The notes beneath the pieces are model-generated. The model saw nothing but the letters and a program-made list of their open reading frames with translations. It ran no database searches and was not told where the DNA came from. A DNA stretch of 64,000 nt from Emmonsiellopsis sp. PD_33 (taxonomy: Eukaryota > Ascomycota > Eurotiomycetes > Onygenales > Ajellomycetaceae), in assembly GCA_032988165.1 (NCBI GenBank), contig JANTQF010000001.1:248001-312000 (forward strand). Reading direction: 5' to 3'. Positions 36,666 through 47,683 of the stretch are shown in pieces. The translations under genes and the position numbers were made by a program. The first letter of the stretch is position 1, and the number at the start of each line of letters is the position of its first letter.

Positions 36666-38730
36666 TTTACCAACCCAGTGAATAAAAGAATGGCTCAGTT
36701 TTGTGGTGAGAGCAGCAGATCTGAATATATTATCCCAAAATCAATTCACTCTGCAGTAAGGGTAGTGGCCCTGAATACATGATTCCAAAATCAATCCAAC
36801 TATGTAATCCTAAAGTCAGCTAACAAGCAGCCATGCACTGTGTGTTAGATTGTCTGTTTGCAAGAAAGCAGCCACATTGAGGCAGAGAAGTAGCCTAGAG
36901 ATAGATGGGCAAGTCAGCAATGATAAAGCCCTTTCTGAACTGCAGTAAATACAGCTGACATTTTTAGATAGAGGCCCAGGCAGGACAGTTCATCAACAGC
37001 TTGAATCATGGAATTATGGGGTAGTAGCCCCCATGGCCAGGAATAGAGACAGGAGCTGAAACAGGATTGGTGAGAGGTTTCTGAATGAGAGGAGGACAAA
37101 GTGCAGTCCTAGGACATGTAAACTGCTGAGCAGAAGTGAGGCCCAGAGAAATGAATGAATAGATCAGCAATGAAGGAAGAGCATACCCTAGATAGGTAGA
37201 GCAGCCATAATAGGTGGCAATGAAGATTGAGGCAAGCAGTGCAGGCAATGAAGAAGGAAGGGATACAAGGAAAATAGAGAGTAAAGAGAAAGAAAACATA
37301 ATAGGTAAAATCAGCAGCAGAAGGCACAGAGCAAGATATATGCAGATGAGTAAGTATAGAAAGGAAAGTGGATACAGCAAGAAAAATAAACACAGAGCAG
37401 CAGCAGACTATGCATAGAAAACAAAAGAAACTAAGGAAGACATGGAGGAAACACAGCATAGAGGAAGCAAACTAAGTGATGTGGCAAGGAAAAACAAACA
37501 TGCACTAGTAGTGATAAGGATGGCAACTGTAGCAGAACAGCAGGCTCTAATTGGCTGAAACATTTTCCAGCCCTGGGGCAGAAAATTGTGATTGGCTGGA
37601 TTGACTAGCTGATGTCTATCTCCTTACAGCTATAGACTGAGATCCTGATGGTATCTCCTTCTGCAGCTACACAGTCACTAATGATAGAATCAAGAGGAAT
37701 ATTATTATAGTAATAGTAAAAGAAACTCTGCTGACTAAACAGCTGCTTCTCAGCATCTATCATAATCATAAAGGTATGAACTGCAGCTCCTACAGCTCTC
37801 TTGCATCAGGTCAGAATGTAATTCTTAGCTGGCTGATCAGGCATCAGGTCAAAAAGAATCTATTGCTTTCTTCAGACTAAAGAATCATCTCATTACTGAC
37901 ATCCAACTAAAGCTTCAGAAAGCACACCAAGACCCATCACAGCTATGATGACAGGAAAGCAATAAGGAATGCTGCCATATAGAACAGGCAGGCTGAAGGG
38001 TGTCACAGGTCCATGTATAAGATCTTGATTTGCCTATAAGAGCTGCTCCTATATGCTACTCTCTGGAACTTCTAAAGACTTACTATCTTTCTGGATGTCA
38101 ATGAATTATAGAAGCATCATTCTCCACTTAATTGTAGCCAGATCAGTGCTCCCATGGGGAATGTGTAGCATGGTGATTCACATATTTCCCTACTTGCAAG
38201 GAATGATCTTTCAGCTGGTCTTGAAATCTCACAAATCTTGATTAATGAGCATCTATGGGGAGACATCCTGAATAATTTCACCATCCAGAAACCTCCTTCC
38301 ATGAAGTTGGTGATTCTACTCAGAGACACAGCAATGCATGCCAGGGACCACAGTCATGTAATTTGCATGATCCTCATTTATTATGCTAATGGACCCTTGA
38401 ATTATATTCATGCTGTGGTTTTCCTCAGCAAGACACTAAATGTTAATATTAATATGCTAGAAAAACATGCTATCCCCCTTTCTAGTGAACTTAGTATAAT
38501 AAGGGTAGGAGATGAGCCTCATCTGATGATCTGAGCAAAGAGTAATATACTAGACATAGTAAACTGGGTCCTGATGAATTATCTGCTGGATAATTCCATG
38601 AAGCATTGTGTGGAGCCACCTCAGTAACTTCTGATCTTTTTGCTGGTAGAATAAGTATATATCCCATTTATATAACATAATTTTTTCAAGGGTGTTGTAA
38701 GCTACCAGCACATTTCCTTCAGCTAGTCAT
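36666..38730 (-). other. G2 3' internal region, coding status unclear
   Basis: About 2 kb between the extra ORF and the polypurine tract. Several frames are open for 60-124 codons on the minus strand (37006-37380, 37109-37459), and one of 98 codons is on the plus strand (38238-38534). None resembles a protein I know, and open frames are long here partly by composition. A segment at 37540-37610 with two ATTGGCTG boxes resembles 44180-44250 in the same element. Confidence 0.35.
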
Positions 38731-38732
38731 AT

Positions 38733-40310
38733 TTAGAGCCAGGAGAAAATTAGAAGAGATAAAGAGTTATCTACATTCCAACCACCTAGCATGTGGTCTA
38801 TATCTATGTTTTCCAACCCAAGGTTCTTCAACATGTTTGCCCAGTCTGGTGGAATGATGAAAGGGAGGGTGGCATATTTCATATAATATATCTGAAGAAG
38901 GTTCTCAGGATGGGCAGAGCAGCAGTTTTTATGAAAATAATGAAAAGTGCTGTCAGCAGTGTGGATCCAGCCAAAATTTCTACAGCTATTAATAATAGCA
39001 CTGAGTCTGGATGATAAGGCCACTTAGTTCAAATCTCAAGTCAGCAGACCAATTTTTCCTCCAAGATTAATAGCATAGTAATAGTATAAAGGAAAAGAGA
39101 ATATCAGTTTCATAAGCTAGTTTAAAAGCTTGACAAGCTAACTATCATTCAGCTCCTTTGCATTGCTGAGCTGAGCTTTCAGGGCAGATTTAACATTTTA
39201 ATGGCATGTGCATCCACAACAGCTAGTCTCCTAACAATTTTCAATAGCTTTAGTGATGTCTAAGTTCTTCTTGTCAGCATCTTGATTTTTAAGTTCTGCC
39301 ATTTCTTCTGGTGACATGCTGGTGAAACAGGAGAGGCTGATATTAGATAGTAAGGTAGCTATCAATGAAACTGATTGACTAGAGACATGTTGTGGGCAAG
39401 GAGCAGGTGAATCAGGGCCAGGGTTTCAAGAAGCACCAGGCAAGAAAGTAGAAGGGGACATGAGAATCAATCTAGAATGATAGCAATTATTCTGAGGAGG
39501 ACAAGAAGAAGGTAGAGGTATTTAGCCAGTCATATGAGAATCATATAGTAAAGCTGGAGGAGGCTGAGGCTGAAGATTTCAAGAGGGTGGAGATAAGAAA
39601 ATTAGTGGGTAAGGATCAACAGGTGCAGGAAGAGATGGTGAGGCACCAGCTACAAGAATTTCCCCAAGGCCAATATGAAGCCCAGTAGTATAGATAGCTT
39701 CCATGTTCAATGCAGGGCTAATAAAATCTGGCTTGAAGACTATATTAAGGTCAGAGAGCATCAGCTCCTTGTTCAGCTTCTTACCTCTCCCAGGATTTTG
39801 ACACAGCTAAATTCATATTACCTGGTTGATTTTCCCCACTACAGATAGATAGTCATAATTTCTTGCAAGGGTTGCTGCACATCAGCACTATTTATCCTTC
39901 TTCAGTATTAGTCAGAATTCATCAGTAACAGCCTTCCCCCAGTACTCCACACAAGTTTTATATCCTTTCAAAGCATGATTTCAATGAACCCTGATCATCT
40001 CCACCACACAATGGATCTCCATTATCTGATAGTGGAAGTCAGCCTTAGACACCACTGCATGCCAGGCTCCATCCTTCTTCATCCATTCAAAATATGTAGT
40101 CACCTCATCCTCCCTATCTTCATGCCTACTCATAATCAGATCAGCAATCTCACACTGGACTTAATAGCACAGAGCTGAGTATCTATTAAGTGTATTAATA
40201 TACTCCTGAATCTCCCTGGTGGTTGCAAACTTATACTTCCCATGTTCAATCAAGGTGAGGGAATCAGTAGGCTTCAGGGCCAAGGCAGGCAGATTTTGGC
40301 AGTTTGACAT
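38733..40310 (-). pseudogene. Extra ORF of G2 downstream of integrase, unknown function
   Basis: Starting at 40310 (ATG) the minus strand can be read in a single frame for about 525 codons with about a dozen stops, nearly all TAA/TAG/TGA that one C-to-T change would explain. It is frame-distinct from pol. The N-terminal part is the most protein-like: MSNCQNLPALALKPTDSLTL, TREIQEYINTLNRYSALCY, IADLIMSRHEDREDEVTTYF, EWMKKDGAWHAVVSKADFHY. A Pro/Ser-rich middle follows (39660-39380), then SPEEMAELKNQDADKKNLDI and a hydrophobic region ending near 38733. I recognise no domain. A position after pol is where env-like or accessory ORFs occur in other LTR elements, but nothing here shows an envelope. 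Confidence 0.5.
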
Positions 40311-40829
40311 TTTTGCAGGAAGGAAGTGAGGGAAATTATAGATATGATATTATTGTACATCATGTAAGTTGATTTGAAGGCAAGGTTGAGATATCTATAA
40401 TAATGGTGAGGAAGAAGTGAAGGAAAATGCAGGACAGAGTGCACTCTTATAGCTTTTTAAACATGAGGTGCAAAGGTAGCCACAGCTGGTAAAATGAGAG
40501 AGTGAGAGAGGCATACCACCATTTTGATGGCCATAAAATGAGAGAAACAAAGAAAACTGCAAAGGAATGTGAAGATGCATCCAGCTCCTGGCATGCTACT
40601 CATACTGGCATTTAAACCACAAAGAGATGACTAATAAAGGAAATAAACTGACAAGTGGATACAGCCAAATAAAGGAAATAAAGAAAGAACAAATAGAATA
40701 AGGAAATAAATGCAGCAGTCAGAAATGAACACAGTAGTCAGATAATGATTGTAAAACTTTTATTATGAGGAATCAGAGACTATAAAGCATTCTCTCCCCC
40801 ACCCACATCTTCTTCCTTCTCACCACTAT

Positions 40830-41970
40830 CCTCTACAGGATCCACATTATTCAACACTGCTGGCATTTGATCATCATAAAGGTAAAATTTCTTTATCTAG
40901 TTACCTGCAGTGGTGTTGCAGAATGGTGTGCCATTCAGCTCCTCAAGGCAATAAGTGCCCTTCTCATGATTCACTTCCTGCACACAATATGAACTCAACC
41001 ATTAGAAGTTAAGTTTGACAGAATAGGATGTTTCTATCTTAATGTCATGTAGAAGGACAAGATCTTCCACCTGAACTGGATCACACACTAATCACTTGGT
41101 TTCATCAAATAGATTCTGATTTTTCTCTCATGCATACTACAGGTGAAAGGCCACCTCCTCCAGGTCCTCATCCTATCTCTCCAACTGTCAAATCCACATA
41201 TATATCAAGTTGGCATAAGAGCAAACAGTGTGCCATGGAAGTATTTATCATATTAGTACCTCAAGCTCAACAGGGAGGATAGCATCATAGTCATATTACA
41301 GATGGAATGATGTCTTATCTGTTGACTATCAAATAGAGACATAATCCACCTATAATGCTGAGTAGAAATAGTTAACCCAATTCCTCCCATCTGCAGTGAG
41401 CTTTGCCAGTGCATCTAAAATAGGATAGTGACCACATTCAACCATATTATTTACTTTTGCATTGTACAGTAAAATCATTATCTACTTGATATAATACTTG
41501 ACAGTGAGAATCCTGATCCACTTCTGATTTTCTAGCTCATCATTGCATATCATTTCTCAGAAACAGTCATATCAGCATATGATATCCTCATAAATGAACT
41601 GGGCTACATGTTCCACTTTTGTATGTGCAAGAGGCTGACCTTCAACCCAGCTAGTGAGGTTGTTCCAAGTAATAACTGCACATGATTTTCCCTGATTCTT
41701 TGGAAACTTGATGACATTGATACACCACTTATCCTACAGATAGTTGCAGTGAGTTGGATACAGTGGCTCTTCAAGGTGGTTACTTTTCCAGAACTGACAC
41801 TCATGGCATCTCTTGTAATATGCCTTGACATCAGTGAATAGGCCTTCCCACTAATATTGCTGAGAGACCTTATGATTGGTTGCCTTGCAGCCTTTATAGC
41901 CTGACTTGTTATGCATCCAAGTAATAATTTCCTTCTGCTCATCTAGATTGTCCACTATGTGCCTCAGTGG
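40830..41970 (-). pseudogene. G2 integrase remnant
   Basis: The minus strand reads EQKEIITWMHNKSGYKGCKA with KAYYKRCHECQFWKSNHLEE after it, the HHCC zinc domain. Then comes DKWCINVIKFPKNQGKSCAV with WNNLTSWVEG (catalytic core, Asp positions now Asn) and VNNMVECGHYPILDALAKL (norm NGxxERGH). The GKF/DLVLLHD C-terminal block follows. In frame with RT. Confidence 0.88.
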
Positions 41971-41989
41971 AATCCCTTTACCTGACTGG

Positions 41990-42840
41990 TGAAATAGATG
42001 TTACCCATGCACCACATAGTTCAGTGCATGCTTGTGTCACTTCAGGAAAACCTTGTGAGGAATATCATCAGGCTGCTTTAAGGTAGTAAGATATCTGGCA
42101 ATTAATTTACTGCAATTAGAATAGGATGGTGAAAGAACATGGGATTCTTTGCTGTTAGCATTGTTAGGAACATTGAAGTTAGAGATAGTGGCAGAAGCTA
42201 TGCTAATATAATTGAGCTCTACCTCAATGAATTCATTGATATCTTGATCCTCAGGCACCTCACTATTAGTAGGCAGTCATCAAGAAAGACCATCAGCAGC
42301 ACTATAAATCTATCTAGGAATGTGATGAACATCAAAATTGAACATCTGAATCCAGGCAAGCTAGTTAATTATTAGAGTGCCAGGAAGATCAGTAGCCATC
42401 CAGTTGAGTTGAGCAATCAAAGTTTTCACATTAGTTTCAAGAATGAAGTGGACATCATACAGATAATATTAGCATTTCTTCAACATTTTAAGAATACCTT
42501 AGCATTCTCATTTTCCTGCATCATACTTTGCTTCTGCCAGGCTTCAAATCCCACTTTCATATTAATAGAGATGAAGCTTTCTGTTCCCAACATCTCACTG
42601 ACTCAGCATTTCCCCTCAGCCATACTTGCTGACATCAGTTGTGACCATAATATCTCCAGCACCTTCAGAATAATCAATGTAGCACAGAGCAGGGGCAGTC
42701 ATCAGTACTATCTTCAGGACTGACATGGTATTTGATTGCTCAGGTCCCCAGATGAAAAAGGCATTTTTTTTGAACAGCAAATAGATTGGGTTGAAAATGA
42801 GAGCAAAGTTCAGAATCCAAATGTGATAATACATATAAAC
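41990..42840 (-). pseudogene. G2 RNase H remnant
   Basis: Contains ALIFNPIYLLFKKNAFFIWG, PEQSNTMSVLKIVLMTAPAL and YSEGAGDIMVTTDVSKYG, where TTDVS is the RNase H first-Asp block. Open for 72 codons at 42834-42616, then interrupted by stops. Confidence 0.85.
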
Positions 42841-42899
42841 ATCAATGAAGGTACAAGCTTCAGAGATCTCAGTTGATTCAGATCATTCAATGATTTTAA

Positions 42900-43880
42900 T
42901 AATTTTAGTGGCCTTAGAGTAGTGCCCATCAGCATTAATGATATATCCAATGAGAATCATGCTAGAGCAGCTAAACTCAGATTTTACAACCTAAATGCAT
43001 GTGTTTAAGAGCTCAATGCTGATCAGGGTCTAATCCAGATTTTGAAGATGCTTCAAAACAAACCAGCAAATTCCTGGTATGATCTCTTCATCATTATATT
43101 GAGATCACAGACCTTTCACACTGACATCATCCATGAAATTATCTGCCTGGTAGGGAATATTCAAGTGGAGAATGTGAGCTATGACTCAGCAGAAGGCAGT
43201 AATAGAATTTATGGCACCCTACAGTAATGTTGTCTGATGAAGAAGGCTAATTGGGGTTTGGAAGGCAGTCATATCACAGTTATCTTCATGCAAAGTGATC
43301 TGGTCATATCTAGAAAAGAAATCCATCATGCTGATGATGACTTGCCTAGTAAAATCTTCTGCAAAAGCATTAGCACTGAGAGGAATATAGGCATCTCAAA
43401 CTGTAATAGCATTCATATTCATGCAGGTATTGATAATTTAGTATTTCCCAGACTCTTTCTTCTTGACAAGGAACCATTTATTCTGATATAGACTATAGCA
43501 ATGTTTAAAGACACTAGAATTAACTTACTCATGAAGTATATCTATGACCATCAGCAGCAATTTTTAAGGAATAGGAAACCCAGGGGCCTGCCATGCTTCA
43601 TACTTAATAGCATGAATCTTAATCAGTGGAGAGACTTTCTCAGCTAGTTTCCCATAATCACTGAAGCTTCATGCTAATACTTTCTCCCATCTGAGTAAGA
43701 TCTCAATCAGCAGCTTGCATTCTTGAGGCATCAAAATAGATCTGATTCAAAGCTTTTCTATCCTATCTAGCATGAGGCAAGAGCCACACTGGCAATCTGA
43801 GAAATAAGATATGATTAGGTGGTCATAAGGTGAAAGCAGATCCTTTACAGGTTTGATGCTATCTTAATACTATTTCTAAC
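42900..43880 (-). pseudogene. G2 reverse transcriptase remnant
   Basis: In order on the minus strand: MPQECKLLIEILLRWEKVLA, WFLVKKKESGKY, MMDFFSRYDQITLHEDN, DMTAFQTPISLLHQTTLL, and an intact catalytic box FMDDVSVKG at 43126-43137. The upstream part KPVKDLLSPYDHLIISYFSD extends the pol frame to about 43880. Stops remain, so it is inactive. Confidence 0.9.
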
Positions 43881-44179
43881 AAATTTCTCTTCATTAATCT
43901 GTCCTACTAGGTGTCTCTCCATCTGTCACTAGCATATTGAGAGGCTGAATCTTATCTGCTTTTCACTTGTACAGTGTGGTAACAATCAGATGATGAGATC
44001 AAGGAGAAGGCTCAGTGAAATCATAGAGAGAAAGGTCATGCAGTTGAATGCCATAAACTCAATGAATTTTAGAGACAGAGTGCTGTAAGAAAGGAAACAT
44101 AGCATATAAGGATAGCTGAAAGTACTGTCACAGAATGGCAGAAATATGCAGCAGAGATTTCTGGGGCAATTAAATGATA

Positions 44180-44250
44180 ACCTCTGATTGGCTGGAGGTA
44201 TTTGTTAGCTTCAGGCCAGGAAATTATGATTGACTGGATTCCCTCTCATC
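44180..44250. repeat. Short repeat with ATTGGCTG boxes inside G2 (copy 1; copy 2 at 37540-37610)
   Basis: Both copies read ct(g/a)attggctg, then a divergent spacer, then gaaaatt(a/g)tgatt and a second tggctggatt-like box. ATTGG is the reverse of a CCAAT box. They flank the pol plus extra-ORF block, 6.6 kb apart. Confidence 0.45.
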
Positions 44251-44329
44251 ACTCTCATGTGGCAGAATTTCTACCCTGTCATTCACTACACTGATGTTAC
44301 TGACTCTAACTTCATCTCTTTACTCATCA

Positions 44330-46832
44330 CTACCATTATGAAGATCAGTCAGACTCAGCACTTTTAGTTTAAAGACTGACACTTGCCACAAAGATCATCC
44401 AGCTGTCTGTCATCATAGTCTTCTGGAGAATAGCTGAGGAAAGACACCTAGTTAGTCTCATCATCTAGGTCAAAAATCATGATGATGACATCACCCACAT
44501 TATCTGTCTGTCATGCTAATCAAGTCATATTTTCATAGGAATAGCTTAGAATGCACTCATGGGAATCACACTCTAGAATGAAGAAGGTTTGAGGTATAGA
44601 TACAGATCCAACACAAACTAGAATATTCTTATAGATTTCAATAATGCTACTGTGCTGACCACCAGCACCAAGGATCAGCTTGAGAGTATCTTTCTGAATG
44701 ATCAGACTAAGACTCAAGGCAGTACTCTTTATCATGCAGTTAATCTCTACCTCTCCATCAAATATGGCTTCAGTCCAACCTTTTCTGATACTGACAGAAA
44801 ACTTGATATAACCAATGAATATCAGGTTCCATCAAGGGTCATATTCTGAGACATGGTAGGAGGGCTGAATAAAGGAGACTCTAGTAGATTCTTCCTCAAT
44901 CATATGCTATTAAACTTCAGCTGGAAGATTCTGAAAGAATGTCTGCTACAACTAAGTAAAGTAGGTTATAATATCCTTAAGTTGAATTCCTGTGATCTCT
45001 TGACACATGATTTTCTCAAAGACAGTCTGGGTTATAGCAGTATGATTCTCCTTGTCCTTCATTTCAATAGAGAGCTTAGATTCTTTAGGTTTTCTGAGAC
45101 AGCAGAGGATGATTTTCTTTTGGATCTCAGATGCTTCAGTTATTTCAGCATCAGATACAGCTTCATCAATTAGCTGAGTCAGCATTTCTTTCTGCAGCTG
45201 GCCATCATGAAGGGTTTGTGAATCATCAGAATTAAGTGAGAGCAAAATAATGTCTTCAGTAAATGAAATAGATTTTTGGGAGTCATCTGAATAGCAACTA
45301 GCCCTTCAAGAGTGAGTAGAAGATAGAGCTTTCTCCTTTTCAATTTAGCTAGAGAGTGTAGATTAATTCTTGTCAGCAGCTGACTCTTTATCCTTACTAT
45401 TTCCAGTAGCTACTTGAGCAACTATTATACTAGTAGCCCCTTCTACCTTGCTATCTGAGTTACTCTCTTCTGTGCCACTCTCAAATCCAACATCACATAT
45501 GCTGATAAAATTGACTGCCAGTAATAGACTACTGTTAGAGGAAACAAGGATGCTACCATCATTGCAGAGTTTTACTACTAATAGGATAATGAGAGGCACA
45601 GATCTCTACTCAAAAGCATACTTGATGATAATAATGTGTGGTTCATACTAATTCACATTGATCTTTGGGTCATACTACATCACATGTCTGTCAAAGTATT
45701 CACCCATTCTATTTCAATGAATCTTTCCTTGATTGATCAGCTCACTAATTTGGAGACACTAAGGAAGCATGTGAGAGGAGTCACTACAACCCCAACAGAC
45801 ATGAGGAGGGCAATCATATTATAACATGCTTCCAGATCAAGGTCAATATGAACTGCCAGGGTCACACTGCATTTTATAATAGGAAACATTCACAAGATCT
45901 CAAGTAGGATTAATAGATCTCTGGTAGGTGAGGATGTGTGATATCACAGCTGATTGTTGCATATTTTCCTGCTGTTGGGAACCTGTAATAGCCAGTAACA
46001 GCACATTCATCTAGTTGATGAGAGATTCAAGCAAGCTGTCATTCAAATTCCTTGAAGCTGAATCAGAAGAAGCAGGTAGTGCAGAGAAGGCTACTTGAGG
46101 TCTCAGCACAGTCAGGGTAAGCAGATTGAAGACAGATTAAGTAGGAGGCAGCTGAGTGGGCAGCATCATATGAGAACCTAGATTAGATATGATCATCCAG
46201 ACTATCTTTTCCTTGACTTCCTGAGATTCAGCTGCAGCTTTGCAAACCTTTGAAATCTTCCACTCAGATGGGTTGTTTTGGTCAAACCTAGCCTTATGAA
46301 AAGCCTTCTTATGAACTCCATCAGGCAGACCTCATAAGAATAACTGGTAGGCAAGAGATTCCTGGATTTCATTCCAGCTAATTAGTGGCTCAGCAATGGC
46401 ATGAAATTGACAGCAGAAAGTGAGAATATCTTGACTGGAAGATCATTTGAAACTAGATAGGGTATTCAGGTAGATTTGGTTGTACATCTACTAATAAGTA
46501 TCATCCTGTCAGAACTCTGACATCAACCTGGCCTTAACTTTTATCTAGGTTTGCAGGTCCTTCACCAGCTAATTCATATAGCTCTGTAGTTCTATAGAGT
46601 AATAGTTGTGCAGCACTGCCAAGACTTTATCTTCAGGAACATGATGCAGCTTCAGCACAGCATCAAACTGGTTGACAAACTGAGTAACATCTTTTCCATC
46701 AAAAGAGGGGGCTCCAAGGGATCTAGGAACTGGCATGGGCATGACAAGTTGCTGATAAATCATTCTGCTTTCAGAAGGTAAGGCACTGCTAGGTGTAGGC
46801 AGGTCTGATGAGAAATTAGTAGAGTCAGACAT
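44330..46832 (-). pseudogene. G2 gag and protease frame
   Basis: Starts at 46832 with MSDSTNFSSDLPTPSSALPS and the gag signature PRSLGAPSFDGKDVTQFVNQ, typical of ascomycete gypsy gag. The frame continues through 45599-45363 and 45245-44952 to a protease-like stretch (LILGAGGQHSSIIEIYKNIL) at 44735-44520, all in the same register with scattered stops. The pol frame is shifted relative to this one, so expression would have needed a frameshift or separate start, unless an indel caused the shift. The protease call is weaker than the gag call. Confidence 0.75.
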
Positions 46833-47344
46833 CTTCTCACTGTTAATCTTGATTTTTAGCAGCAGAGCTGATGCTTTTCCTGACTGAGTTCAATAATGTG
46901 CAATGAAGTCTGACCAAGCATGCTTAGAAGGCATATATTGATGGAGAAACAAATAGACAAGTAGCTCTTATTCACAAATAAGAAATAGGTTGACAATGGT
47001 GGCAATATCTGTGTCTTTTTGTGAGTAGAGATTCAGGAACTCAAGGAAGAGAAGAAACTGCAAGATTTACTGCAGATTTTTCTTCTCACTAGAGTCTGTA
47101 TTTGTTGAGAAATGACTTGATGATTTCAATAGTTTGGCAGGTCCATTCTTCAAAGTTTTCTTCTGGCAGTATTGCCATTGGTGCAGCCACAAAGCTGTGG
47201 GCCTACTCCAACCAAATGAGCTTATCACAAACTGAAATAAGAGAATTGCATTGAGCAGCACACTCAACAAAAGAAAAGAAAAAAGGGAAAAGAAACTCAG
47301 TATAATCATTTGTATCAACACTGCCATCTATTCATCCATTCATG

Positions 47345-47364
47345 TTTCTGATCATGTGCACCAA
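47345..47364 (-). other. Primer-binding-site region of G2
   Basis: Directly inside the 5' LTR the minus strand reads TTGGTGCACATGATCAGAAA. A TGG start two bases after the LTR is typical of a tRNA-primed site; I did not identify the tRNA. Confidence 0.4.
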
Positions 47365-47683
47365 TGAAGCAGGAACAGGATGTGTGCATCAGACAGCACT
47401 GAACAGGGCAGCAGCAAACACAAGAAAAGAATTGATATTAATGTTAAAGTAGAGGAATGTATTGGCAATCTATAGTACAAAACAATATAGTAATAGAATG
47501 ATAAGGTAACACACAAAAGAAACAAAAGATCTATCTCAAAGAAGCATACACATGCATGAGAAATCCACAAACAAACAGATGATGTCTCACAACAAAAGGA
47601 AAATATCTATCTTCATGACTGTGCTTGGCAGTGAAAAGCCTCAGCAAAAAATTGATCTGACCTGACAGCAGATCCCCACCACA
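47365..47683 (-). repeat. 5' LTR of G2 (319 bp)
   Basis: Same sequence as 36329-36647 apart from transitions, with TG...CA ends in the minus sense, bordered outside by CTAG. Confidence 0.92.

Larger units (their letters stand above)
36329..47683 (-). mobile_element. Ty3/gypsy retrotransposon, family G2, 11.4 kb, full length but mutated
   Basis: Two 319-bp LTRs bound an internal region read right to left: gag and protease in one frame (46832 to about 44330), RT-RNase H-integrase in a second frame (about 43900 to 40830), then roughly 4 kb of further sequence with an extra ORF (40310-38733) before the polypurine tract. CTAG stands directly outside both LTRs (36325-36328 and 47684-47687), the likely 4-bp target duplication. 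At 11.4 kb it is about twice the length of G1. It is less damaged than G1 and keeps an intact FMDD catalytic box, but is still full of stops. It is inserted next to or in the Ty1/copia remnant at 47684-49688. Confidence 0.9.

Noticed and set aside
38238..38534. 98-codon plus-strand frame inside G2 as an antisense gene
   Set aside because: It lies in a stretch where both strands are open in several frames and has no recognisable domain; the neighbouring plus-strand sequence has frequent stops.
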